This document shows, piece after piece, positions 39,936 through 51,500 of a DNA stretch of 64,000 nucleotides. This DNA is from Pycnopodia helianthoides (Eukaryota > Echinodermata > Asteroidea > Forcipulatida > Asteriidae): the NCBI GenBank assembly GCA_032158295.1, contig CM063262.1:6915394-6979393 (forward strand), read 5' to 3'. Positions within the stretch are counted from its first letter, which is position 1. Every line of letters starts with the position of its first letter. The notes beneath the pieces are model-generated. The model searched no databases and was not told the origin of the DNA. It saw nothing but the letters and a program-made list of their open reading frames with translations. Position numbers and translations under genes: made by a program.

Positions 39936-41306
39936 TCATCACTGTATACTAACATACCCCATAATGAAGGCATGAGTGCTTGTGTCTCTGCTCTCAGGGC
40001 CAATAGACAATCCCGCCCCTCAGTGAGAGAGATTAAGGAACTCATCAGCCACATTCTCACTAAGAACAATTTTTCATTTACTGACAGACATTTTGTACAG
40101 GTACAAGGTACCGCAATGGGTACCAAAATGGCACCCTCATATGCCAACCTATTCATGTCTGACTTAGAGGGCAGACTCCTGTCCTCTGCCCCCAACCGCC
40201 CACTAGTTTGGTGGAGATTTATCGATGATATTTTCTCCATATGGTGTGGTGGTCAAGACAGCTTGGATGAGTTTATCGACCATATAAACTCATTCCACCC
40301 CACCATAAAGTTCACCACTGAATGCTCTCTCACAAGTGTGAACTTTCTAGATGTAACCGTAACTAAATCCCCTAATGGCATTATTACGGATGTATACAGC
40401 AAACCCACTGACACCCACCAGTATCTTCTCTCCAACAGTTGCCACCCTAGTCACTGTAAGAAGGCAATTGCTTACAGTCAAGCATTACGTATACGGCGTA
40501 TCTGTTCCACAGATACCTTGTACAAAAGTCGTTCATCCGACCTAAGGAAACACCTTGTTTCAAGGGGCCACAGCGAACGCAGGGTCCAACTTGCCATCAA
40601 CAGAGCCCTCAACATACCTCGTCACACTTTGTTGACCAACACGAGAACGAAAAAAGCCCCGACCAAGAGAGTTGCCCTAGTCACCACCTTCCACCCTAAA
40701 CTGCCTAAACTCTCATCAATCCTCAATAACAATATGAATATACTTCACTCCTCTAACAGGTTATGCTCAGCAATCCCTGAGCCCCCCATGGTTGCATTCC
40801 GCCGCCCTAAAAACCTGGGAGACATCCTAGTCAGGGCTAAACTCCCACCAGGTACATGCCAAACACCACCCATAACAGAAATACTAGGTTGTCACAAATG
40901 TACCCGCTCCAAGTGTAGAACATGTCTCTACATCAAACCGGCACTTAAAGTAAAGAGTCATAGCACTGGCTCTTCTTACAACATCAAGACCGACTCCCAA
41001 TGTAGCACACCTAATGTAGTCTATGTTATATCATGTAAGAAATGTGGACTACAATATGTGGGAGAGACTAAGACCAAACTCAGTCTTCGCTTTGCGAACC
41101 ATGTCTCGTCCATAAAGACCAAGAAACAGTACCCCGTCTCCATCCACTTCAACAGCCCCAATCACAACGTCAAAGATGTTGAACTTATGGTGATTGAGGC
41201 TTGCAATGGTGATGACACACACCGCAAACTCAGAGAATCGCATTGGATTCACCAACTTAAGACAGTCCAACCCTTTGGACTTAACATCAACACCGGTGTC
41301 AAATAA
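39936..41306 (+). CDS. Penelope-like RT / GIY-YIG endonuclease, partial (about 457 aa)
   Basis: Reverse transcriptase and endonuclease of a Penelope-like retroelement, which copies element RNA at a nicked target. Domains in order: RT core starting at [30 protein letters not shown] (about 40107); [12 protein letters not shown] with the catalytic DD (about 40212); NFLDVTV (about 40342); a cysteine knuckle [12 protein letters not shown] (CX2CX4CX2C, about 40891); and GIY-YIG as NVVYVISC and QYVGET (41013-41068). It ends with [11 protein letters not shown] and [10 protein letters not shown] before TAA. There are no internal stops. The 5' end is replaced by (AT)n, so no genuine start codon is present and the ORF reading in from 39654 is spurious. 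The Cys knuckle between RT and endonuclease fits the Neptune/Poseidon group of PLEs; the clade is inferred. Confidence 0.9.
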   Translation, partial: SSLYTNIPHNEGMSACVSALRANRQSRPSVREIKELISHILTKNNFSFTDRHFVQVQGTAMGTKMAPSYANLFMSDLEGRLLSSAPNRPLVWWRFIDDIFSIWCGGQDSLDEFIDHINSFHPTIKFTTECSLTSVNFLDVTVTKSPNGIITDVYSKPTDTHQYLLSNSCHPSHCKKAIAYSQALRIRRICSTDTLYKSRSSDLRKHLVSRGHSERRVQLAINRALNIPRHTLLTNTRTKKAPTKRVALVTTFHPKLPKLSSILNNNMNILHSSNRLCSAIPEPPMVAFRRPKNLGDILVRAKLPPGTCQTPPITEILGCHKCTRSKCRTCLYIKPALKVKSHSTGSSYNIKTDSQCSTPNVVYVISCKKCGLQYVGETKTKLSLRFANHVSSIKTKKQYPVSIHFNSPNHNVKDVELMVIEACNGDDTHRKLRESHWIHQLKTVQPFGLNINTGVK

Positions 41307-41846
41307 ATTCCCACTTCATTTACTGCTTACTTATTTATTTTATGTAATATAAATACAATTACTGGTAACAACCTGTTCTTTCAATGATTGATTTGTTTTC
41401 CATTCTTAAGTTGTTTTAAAAATCATATTTTCTCCACTGGCTAACTGTTACCGTTCTTTTTCTCGACAAGTTTTTTGGAGATCGACCTGTTCTTTTCCTA
41501 ATAACCCCTTCTCTCCACAGACTTGTTGTTCTATAATTACCTCCCTTTCACATTGCTGTATATACTTTGGTCCTGTTCCCTATTGTTAATTGCATTTTAC
41601 CCAATGCCTCGTGCCCCTTAATCTTGTCCTTTCATGTCTCCCGCCTGGTCCAGTAATCCTCCCTTTCACTGACCATCCTTTTGTCCCCACCACATAACTC
41701 TCATTGGCTCTTGACCGCCCCATTGTTTGTAAACTAATAACACTGATTGGCTATAATTTTCCCTCCTTTTTCTGGATACCATCCCATTGTTCTTTGCCTC
41801 TCTTTTTTGCTATAAATGGATATGTTTTTCGTTTGTGCTTGTTTTT

Positions 41847-41885
41847 GCCTCTGACGAAGGTCCGGTTTGGATCGAAAGCTGAGGC
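41847..41885 (+). ncRNA. Hammerhead-ribozyme-like motif, PLE copy b 3' region
   Basis: gcct-ctgacga-(ggtcc/ggatc stem)-gaaa-gctg-aggc. It has the CTGANGA and GAAA cores, a stem II of five pairs (one GT) with an unpaired A, a minimal stem III, and stem I from gcct and aggc. Hammerhead ribozymes with very short stem III are known in PLEs. In this copy the base at the expected cleavage position is G rather than A, C or T, so it may be inactive. Confidence 0.5.
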
Positions 41886-41897
41886 CATCTACCCTAC

Positions 41898-42947
<1,050 letters not shown>

Positions 42948-43487
42948 ATTCCCACTTCATTTACTGCTTACTTACTTATTTTATGTAATATAAATACAAT
43001 TACTGGTAATAACCTGTTCTTTCAATGATTGATTTGTTTTCCATTCTTAAGTTGTTTTAAAAATCATATTTTCTCCACTGGCTAACTGTTACCATTCTTT
43101 TTCTCGACAAGTTTTTTGGAGATCGACCTGTTCTTTTCCTAATAACCCCTTCTCTCCACAGACTTGTTGTTCTATAATTACCTCCCTTTCACATTGTTGT
43201 ATATACTTTGGTCCTGTTCCCTATTGTTAGTTGCATCATACCCGATGCCTCGTGCCCCTTAATCCTGTCCTTTCATGTCTCCCGCCTGGTCCAGTAATCC
43301 TCCCTTTCACTGACCATCCTTTTGTCCCCACCACATAACTCTGATCGGTTCTTGACCGCCCCATTGTTTGTAAACTAGTAACTTTGATTGGCTATAATTT
43401 TCCCTCCTTTTTCTGGATACCATCCCATTGTTCTTTACCTCTCTTTTTTGCTATAAATGGATATGTTTTTCGTTTGTGCTTGTTTTT

Positions 43488-43527
43488 GCCTCTGACGAAG
43501 GTCCGGTTTGGATCGAAAGCTAAGGCC
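43488..43527 (+). ncRNA. Hammerhead-ribozyme-like motif, PLE copy c 3' region
   Basis: Same fold as in copy b but with A at the expected cleavage position (gaaagcta-aggc). CTGACGA spans 43492-43498; stem I is gcct/aggc. This is the best candidate of the three for an active self-cleaving RNA. Confidence 0.55.
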
Positions 43528-43548
43528 ATCTACCCTACAAATTTTATA

Positions 43549-46013
43549 TATCACCGGTCATCAGGTTTTTCCTGTCTGCAACTCAGCGGTTTTAACAGAC
43601 CCCACCAGCCGTAGTAAGAAACTTATTTTTCTGTTGTGGTATCCCTTCGTGGTGATCCCTTTGAGTTGCTTGTTCTTTGTTTTTACTCGTTATTACCATA
43701 TCCATTTTATCCTTCCCTTTTCCTCACCTGTTCTTTTCAGAACATTTCCCAACAAATGCATATTTCCTATTTACCCACAATTGTTAATAACCTGTTCTTT
43801 CCAGGTACTACCAGGTACTACCCCTCCCAAATGAATAGCTCTGGCCATGCTCCCTAAAAAAATAGAGAGAATTACCACTCAAATAAATAAGTTACTCTTT
43901 CAAGACGAAGCTATGGAAAAAGAGAGAGATTGTCACGTGACAACTCCAAAAGTTAACTTTCCTACAAGTTGAACAATGAGGGCGCATTTGAGGTCCCTAA
44001 TTTATAACCACGCGACCCGAGTGGTCTAAAACACAAATACAAGTGCGACCTGAAGTTATTTAGGAAAATACAATTTACACAGATAACCCATATCCATCTG
44101 GAGATAATATATATATGTAAGATCTATACTGTAAAGATGGATTATGAATCCTTTAGAAAATACATTAGAAAAATTACATTGCAAATAATATCCACTGAAC
44201 ATTCACTCAACATGTTTTCTAATTATAAAGTGACACACATGCATGGATAAAAGATTCTTTTAGAAAAACGTATCATAAGTCAGCTCAAAAATTATGTAAA
44301 GGGTAACTAAAAGTTTAGGTTCATGTACCTCCCAATACAAAACCTGTATAGCAAATTCCACATGTGAACACACAGTCCAAGCAACAAATTCTTGAACCCA
44401 ATCTCAAATAACAAAGTTGTTACAATGTAATACATTGAGGTCAACCAGAGTTCAATACACTAATACATGGTGGAAAATTTCTTATCTCCACACACTATAC
44501 AATAACGTAAACAAATGGTGGTTAAAGACTATACAAAAACTCTTATACACAACACTTGGTATACAAGTAGTCTTAAAACTGCATGAACAAATCACGAAGT
44601 ATAATAATTACATTCAAACCTTAATTTAGGCAATCTATACTCTAACATGAATAATTGGATTTCAAAAGGCAGAACAGTTTGGTTACATTCAAGTCTAAGA
44701 AAGATAACAATGGAGAATAAAATACAGCTGGCTAACAGTTCACGTAATTGCTTAGAAAGCAAAAAGGCAAATATATTATCAATCACAAAAAAGTATGCAT
44801 CCACAGTTAAGGGAGCGAAGACCCATCACTATTAGTACATAGGGTGACAACAACAATATGAGAAGGGAATTTAATACAATAAAAGCATTTCTTGAAAAGT
44901 GGTCCTATACATGGCAGTGAGCATGGTGAAAACGTCAGACAAAAATATCTCACTACAAAAGAGTATATAAAAATATCCCATAAATTGATGAGAATAAACA
45001 GCTGACTAAAAATATATTTCACTTAGCAACTACACTAAAATTAGGAACCCATAATCCCGTCACGACACGTTCTTAGGGAACAAAGTTAAAAATGCAATTA
45101 GTCATCAAATTCCCATATTACAAAGATTGTGAAAGACTACATACATGACAACTATCTCCATGAACCAAACTTTGACAAGTCAGGATATAAACCTGAATAA
45201 AAGCATCTGCACAATCATGAAATTATATCAATCCAAAAGTCAGTAAAATACATAATCATCATGGGAACAACTTGTCCCTTAAAATATAACTACATGGCAA
45301 AATCCACAATACCATGAACATTACATCACAAATGATAATAAAGTTATAAACTTAGAAAATACATGCAAAGGTGAATCTTTCGACTCAAGTCAGGTATCAC
45401 CACAAAATAGTGTAGCGAAACAAGCTACCCTCACATTATATAAAATAAAACAAACCATTTTTACTACAAATGAAAATCAAACACAAATGGAGCAACGCCC
45501 ATCACTTAAAGTAAGGGCCACAAAACAGGAATTGGGAGTCAATGAAAATACACACATCTTGATAACTTGCCAGACAATAAATGATGAACACAACCCGTCA
45601 CTATACGTACTTAGGGTAACCAAAAATCAAATCGAAGTGCATACAGAATGACTCCAACCATATAAAGTGATTGATACAAATTAAAAATAGCACTTAAATT
45701 TCTCCAAGAACACTCTAAGATCACAATAAAATATGAACCTGTACCAGAAACTCAATTATCTGTTCTTCCACATGAAGATCCCAATTTCAAAATACAAGAT
45801 TCAAATAACATAATTACCCCCATGGGCACATATAAATGCATTGTGAAAAAGCTTCACCTGTTAACACAAATTACAAAATAGGTCTAAACAACTCATAGAG
45901 GAAGCTTAACGCATGTTCTGTCACCTAAAGTGTACAGACGGTCTTCTGCTATCTACACAAAAGCAAAGACAGCAAAGTGTGCATGTTTTCTTCCAATATA
46001 ATTCTAGAAAAAC
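43549..46013. other. AT-rich stretch after the PLE cluster
   Basis: No gene is supported. The part from 43549 to about 43990 may be a PLE 5' region: it includes a frame with KKIERITTQINKLLFQDEAM at 43850-43910, but this is only a guess. From 44000 on the sequence is A-rich and contains loose repeats of a ccCRtcac...tagggtaac type near 44822, 45056, 45489 and 45596. The frames at 44417, 44592 and 44647 look like chance. Confidence 0.4.
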
Positions 46014-46534
46014 TTAAGTAATAGCATTTGGCCACTGGCCCCAGATAAAATATACTGTGGGCCTACCGATGGTCACCGTTACTGCCAACACAGGTACATG
46101 AAAATAAATTACAATCCCTATATACAAGGGAGACTTCCCTACTTTTTCCTTAGCTTTGCCATCTGGCAAACAAAATGAGTGGCTACTATAAACACTGAGG
46201 CTCTGGAAAACTGCATGGTGGCAATCATTTAAAACATTCACTGTAGGAGAAACAAAAACTCCTCCTGCCACCTCTAAACTACAAACAATAGCAGCTCCAA
46301 AAACAACTGGCTCACAAACTAGTGACTCAGCCTCTACAAAAATAGTATCAACCACCTCAACTGAATGGGAAAATGTAATAGGATCAGGTGACTGCAATTT
46401 ATCACTGTCTACAACAGGCTTTTTGAAAAGCTTTAAAATGGCAAATGTATTATTTAGTATGGCTTGAATGCTATCCTCTGCACGTTTACATATCATATGG
46501 CTGACATAATAATCATCTTCATCTTCATCTAATA
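46014..46534 (-). CDS. Unrecognised open frame, possible exon
   Basis: A 160-codon minus-strand frame starts at Met (46496). It can be extended upstream through LDEDEDDYYVSH to an acceptor-like ttgcag at 46535. It ends at 46014 with a stop. The composition is protein-like (mixed hydrophobic and charged, few low-complexity runs), but I recognise no family. It could be the last exon of a gene whose upstream part was displaced by the CTT microsatellite and LINE, or chance. No polyadenylation signal was located. Confidence 0.3.
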
Positions 46535-46633
46535 CTGCAACTCAAAACTTTCCACCTGACATACAGTCTTAAAAAGACTTTAAATTTACACAATGCCAAG
46601 ATAATTGAAATACACAAAGTCACAAGAAGTCTT

Positions 46634-46752
46634 TCTTCTTCTTCTTCTTCTTCTTCTTCTTCTTCTTCTTCTTCTTCTTCTTCTTCTTCTTCTTCTTCTT
46701 CTTCTTCTTCTTCTTCTTCTTCTTCTTCTTCTTCTTCTTCTTCTTCTTCTTT
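46634..46752. repeat. (CTT)n microsatellite, left flank of the LINE
   Basis: About 40 uninterrupted TTC units end directly at the 5' end of the LINE. The poly-Leu and poly-Glu frames across it are artefacts. Confidence 0.95.
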
Positions 46753-46955
46753 TAAGCAGGGTAAGTGTTGCACGCTCGAGCTCTGATTGTAACTCTTAAT
46801 TTTAAGGGTTTTAGGCCCCCTCTGTCCTTATATTTTATACCAGTTTGTTCCTTTGGGTTTATAGATTACTCTAGTCTCTGTTTTAATTATCTTGTATTTT
46901 GCATTTTGGAGTTGTTTTTCGGTTGGAGATTTTCACTTCGTTGTTGGTTTTTGCC

Positions 46956-46976
46956 ATGGCTAGCCATTATGGCTAG
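46956..46976 (+). other. Upstream ORF overlapping the ORF1 start
   Basis: A seven-codon frame (MASHYG, stop) starts 13 bases before the chosen ORF1 ATG and ends inside it. It arises from the direct duplication atggctag-ccatt-atggctag. It could reduce ORF1 translation. Confidence 0.4.
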
Positions 46977-48576
46977 TCAAGCGAAAACTAACAATGGGGT
47001 CCCCTCCGACCCCACTGTTGCAATGACACGCAAGAACGGAGTTGCCTTCCATACAAACCAAGAAATTCCCCTAAACAATTACCTGAAATCTCTAGCTAAA
47101 TGCATGCCCAATGTCGACATTGTCTCGGCCTCACGCATTTCCAATGGGCGCATAGCCGTGTACATGAGATCCCGAGCCGATGTAGAAGAAGCCGTTTTAC
47201 AAGGCTTTCACCACGAAAATCAATACATTGAAATAACACCCCTTGTTAAACCAGCCACCCGGATTGTATTTTCCAACGTGTACCCAGAAATCCCCAACTC
47301 CGTTTTTGCAGACAATATTTCTGTTTTTTGTAAACTAATATCTCCGATCCGACCCATTTCCCTGGGTTTAAAAGAACCTAAACTATCTCACGTAGTGTCC
47401 TTTAGAAGACAGGGCTATGTTTTAATCGACCCAAACATCACGATTCCTGCCCATATCAACCTTACCAACAACGGTGTCAATTACCGTGTTTTCCTTTCAA
47501 CCGAATCGGCGAAATGCTTCAATTGCGGGGAAATAGGTCACCTCAGTAGAGCTTGTAAAAAGAACACAGGCCCCACCCAATCTAACACCGAGCCCAACCC
47601 AGGCGATAATCCTTTAGCACCCGCCCCAGTTTTCAACCTTTCCAGGGGCAAATCCGATCCAAAACACCCTGCAAAAAAATCCAAACCAAACAAAACCCCT
47701 GAAGAAATCCCCCTGTCTAGCTCACCCCGTCCTTCCTCTTCATATTTCCCCACCGGCCCTACAGCTAAGCGCCCTGCCCCTTCCTCCACCCCAGCCCGTC
47801 CCTCAACCAGCCAAACCCCTACCAATTCCAAACAGTCCTCAGGAACCAAGAAGCGGCCATCCTCTGCCCCGTCTTCCAAAATCTCGTCACAATCAGTGGA
47901 AGCAGAAACCGGCCAAGCCGGGGATAAAACCCCGATGCCCACACCTTTCTGGTCCCCACCGGTCCCCTCACGTCAAAATATTCCCCTGTTTTCCACGGTT
48001 GTTTCCCAAGAGAAACAAAACAAACCCGCAGCGAAGAATGTGACTCCAGTTCTCACCCCATTGAGAGCCAGTACATCGTCTTCCCGCACCGCCCCAACAA
48101 CCCACCCCTCCCCCAAAACCCATCCCGCACCTTCACCCCGCCCTTCCCCTTCACCCCGCCCTTCCCATTCACCCCACCCCTCCCCTTCACCCCACCCCTC
48201 CCCTTCACCCCGGCCCTCTCAAAGTCAATCCCCCACCCCGTCCACCCCGATGGAGGAGGGTCCAGAACTAAGTGAACATGACTCCGTGTACTCAGACAGT
48301 AGTCAGTATTCTCAGGACGTCAATGAATTTTATAACTTAAAAGTTCACAAAGGCCCATTAAGCAACACTGAGATGGTCAAATTCTTAAAGGCCGTCAAAT
48401 CAAGCAAAAAGGCGAGCCTGATCGCACGGAGATTCACTCCAGATATCCCGGGGCTAGTCCAACAGCTCAAACCCATAAGGAACAGCCCCCTACTCCAAAA
48501 ACACCAGCAGCAGAGGCTTAGGCTACTCATTAAAAGACTAGATCCCGATGAACCCCTCATAACCCGTAAAAAATGA
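46969..48576 (+). CDS. LINE ORF1 protein (nucleic-acid binding, CCHC)
   Basis: A 535-residue frame counted from the Met of MASQAKTNNG. The frame is open further upstream to 46765, but that part encodes a hydrophobic stretch that looks like translated 5' UTR. Residues ~30-180 have the fold pattern of an RRM-like Tx1 ORF1 domain (AVYMRSRADVEEAV, RIVFSNVYPEIPN). A zinc knuckle CFNCGEIGHLSRACKK lies at about 183-198. Residues ~210-430 are rich in Pro, Ser and Lys, with a repeated SPRPSP/SPHPSP tract near 48125-48220. The C-terminus is charged. It would package LINE RNA. It ends in ATGA, overlapping ORF2. Confidence 0.85.
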   Translation: MASQAKTNNGVPSDPTVAMTRKNGVAFHTNQEIPLNNYLKSLAKCMPNVDIVSASRISNGRIAVYMRSRADVEEAVLQGFHHENQYIEITPLVKPATRIVFSNVYPEIPNSVFADNISVFCKLISPIRPISLGLKEPKLSHVVSFRRQGYVLIDPNITIPAHINLTNNGVNYRVFLSTESAKCFNCGEIGHLSRACKKNTGPTQSNTEPNPGDNPLAPAPVFNLSRGKSDPKHPAKKSKPNKTPEEIPLSSSPRPSSSYFPTGPTAKRPAPSSTPARPSTSQTPTNSKQSSGTKKRPSSAPSSKISSQSVEAETGQAGDKTPMPTPFWSPPVPSRQNIPLFSTVVSQEKQNKPAAKNVTPVLTPLRASTSSSRTAPTTHPSPKTHPAPSPRPSPSPRPSHSPHPSPSPHPSPSPRPSQSQSPTPSTPMEEGPELSEHDSVYSDSSQYSQDVNEFYNLKVHKGPLSNTEMVKFLKAVKSSKKASLIARRFTPDIPGLVQQLKPIRNSPLLQKHQQQRLRLLIKRLDPDEPLITRKK

Positions 48577-51500
48577 ACAGTCTACTTATATATGTACTTC
48601 TCATGACTCTTCGCTTTGCTACACTGAACACCGCAGGGTGTTCAGGCGAACTCAAAAATCTCAGTGTCAAGACTTATGTCGATGTAAATCTTCATAATCC
48701 TGACGTCGTTCTCCTGCAGGAAACCTATGATCTAACCGAAAGTTCCACGTGTTGGGAACACTGGCCTTATCGCATCCACTGCGCGCAGGGTCACTCGCGT
48801 GGAACTGGTGTAGCCACTTTGATTAAAAATAACTGTAATGTCAATATTATTACGTCTTGTACCATTTTCAGCAGTCACATTTTGTATCTTAAATTAGACA
48901 TCGATTCCGTCTTGTACCATATTTATAACATCCTTATTCCTCAGACGGACAGTCTTGCTTTTGAATGTATTGATTCTTTTCTTGCTCACTGTACCGAGCA
49001 TAATGACGGGTTTGTTGTACTCGGAGGTGATTTTAATTGTACTTCTAACCCTATTCTTGATCGCTTTCGTACTTTTAAAGAGCAACGATATAAAGTCGCC
49101 CAGGCTTTAGAAAATTCTTTTAACCAGCTGAGTGTCAGTGACGTCTGGCGGAGGCAAAATCCCACTAGGTGCGAATACACCTGGTTCCGTAATAATCCTG
49201 CTAGAGGTTCTTTGTCCAAATCCAGACTGGACAAATTCCTAATTTCTGATGCCCTATTGCCTTCAGTGTCTCTATGCAAACTGAATACTTGTGCCATTTC
49301 CGACCATAGTGCCGTCTGCCTCGATCTCAAAATCTCGCCCCCCAGGCGGAGAGGCAGTTCGCACTGGCATTTTAACAATTCCCTCCTTGAAAATAAAGAA
49401 TACACTGAGGCAATTTTCCTTTTTCTCAAGCAATGGCAGCAACAAAAGCCTAACTACAGTGGTATTCGCACCTGGTGGGACTTTGGCAAATGTCACATTA
49501 AAAGCCTCACCCAGCTGTTTGGCGCTAAAAATGCTGAAACTAAGCGGCAAACTTTTAAAAATCTGAACGATGGTATCGAAACTCTTCAATCCTCGCCAGA
49601 ATTGTCTTCTGACACTCAGCAGGTCCTTAGCGAACAACGAAACGCACTTCGATCACTTTATGAACAAGAAGCTCAGGGTGCCCTCATCCGAGCGCGCTTT
49701 ATGTGCAATAATGAAGTAGATGCTTCGTCCAGCTTTTTCTTCGGTATGGAAAAATCGGCTTCGATGAGTAAACATATTTCACAAATTCGGCTCTCCTCTG
49801 GCACTGTCGCAGACAATCCCAGTGAAATAAACTCTCATATCCATGAATTCTACGAAAATCTCTATAGACGTTCCGATACCGAGGAGGGCGCGGGAGAGCT
49901 TCTACTTCAAAACATACCCACTCTCGATCCCTGCGACGCAAATGACTGCGAAAGGCCTCTCACACTCGAGGAACTTGACTCCGCCGTCAAGCAACTCACC
50001 CATAACAAATCTCCTGGTCTGGACGGATTAACGTCTGAATTTTACCAGTTTTTCTGGCCGGTTCTCAAAAACGACATCCTGTCCGTCTTTAATGACTCGA
50101 TTCGTGTGGGCTCCCTACCGGTTTCCTGCAGGAGAGCAATAATCACACTCCTTCCAAAAAAAGGAGACCTCCTGGATATAGCGAACTGGCGCCCGGTGTC
50201 TTTATTAAACATTGATTATAAGATTTATGCTAAAGTCATGACGAACAGACTAAAGAAAGTCATCGACCAAGTTGTTCATCGTGATCAAAGTTACTCGGTG
50301 CCGGGGCGCTCTATCCATGACAACATTAACCTCATCAGGGACAGTCTATTGTACTGCAATTCGAAAAATATTCCACTGGCTCTTTTAAATTTAGATCAAA
50401 AAAAGGCCTTTGACAATGTGGATCACGATTACCTTTTCAATACATTGAAGGCAATGGGCTTCGGCCAGCGCTTCATTTCTTATGTTCAGGTCATGTATCA
50501 AAACGCTGAGAGTCTAATCAAAGGGGCCGGTTCTCTCACCTCCCCACTCTCGTTTCAGAAGGGAATCAGACAAGGATGCCCGCTCTCAGGTCTACTTTAT
50601 TCGATTGCCATTGAGCCTTTACTTCACACGCTCCGCCTTAAACTCAACGAATTCGGTCTAAAATCCCCCTGCAGTAGTGAAAGTGCTATTGTTGTGTCCG
50701 CCTACGCGGATGACATCACAATTTTTATCACTCATGATCGAGGATTCAACATTGTCAGAGACGCCTATCAATTGTACAGCCATGCCTCTGCTGCTTGCTT
50801 AAATCTAACTAAATCCCAGGGTCTGTGGGTCGGATCATGGGTCTCTAGGACTGATCATCCCCTTGATTTTAAATGGAACAGTGACGGTTTGACTTTCCTT
50901 GGTATTCAACTTGGTAATTCCAATCAATTTATCCAAAAGAACTGGCTGGAGTGCCGGAAAAAACTTGAAAAGTGCATCTCGAGCTGGAAGCGGTTTTCAT
51001 GTAAGATGTCCCTTAAAGGCCGGGTGCTGATAGCCAATCAAATTGTGTCTTCCAAACTCTTTCACACCCTAGCTACCTTGTCACCTCCTCAAGATATCCT
51101 GAACGAATTCCAAGGAAAGTTGGACGATTTCATATGGAACGGGGGAAGGCACTGGTTGAAAAAATCGGTCTTGTATCAAAACCCGGACAGAGGGGGCTTA
51201 GGACTTACTTGTCTCCAGGCACGTTTGCTCACTTTCAGTTTTAACTTATTGCGTTCTTTCCTTAAACATCCTCTCCATCACCCTTCCTTTGATTTAATCA
51301 GTTATTACTTCCGCCAAAACCGCAAACTCGGGTTCGATCGTGAACTCTTTTACACCGCTATTGACTCCAAATTTTTCCCCCATCTCCCCACGTTTCACTG
51401 TGATCTTTTGCGTGCCTGGATAGAAGTAGGTGCTCGAGTGGCAACACTGCCTTGTGATTTTTCCTCATTTGTTAATTTACCTCTAAATAGTTTGTTTTTC

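Noticed and set aside
46525..46799. Poly-Glu and poly-Leu proteins
   Set aside because: Frames across the (CTT)n microsatellite on the two strands.
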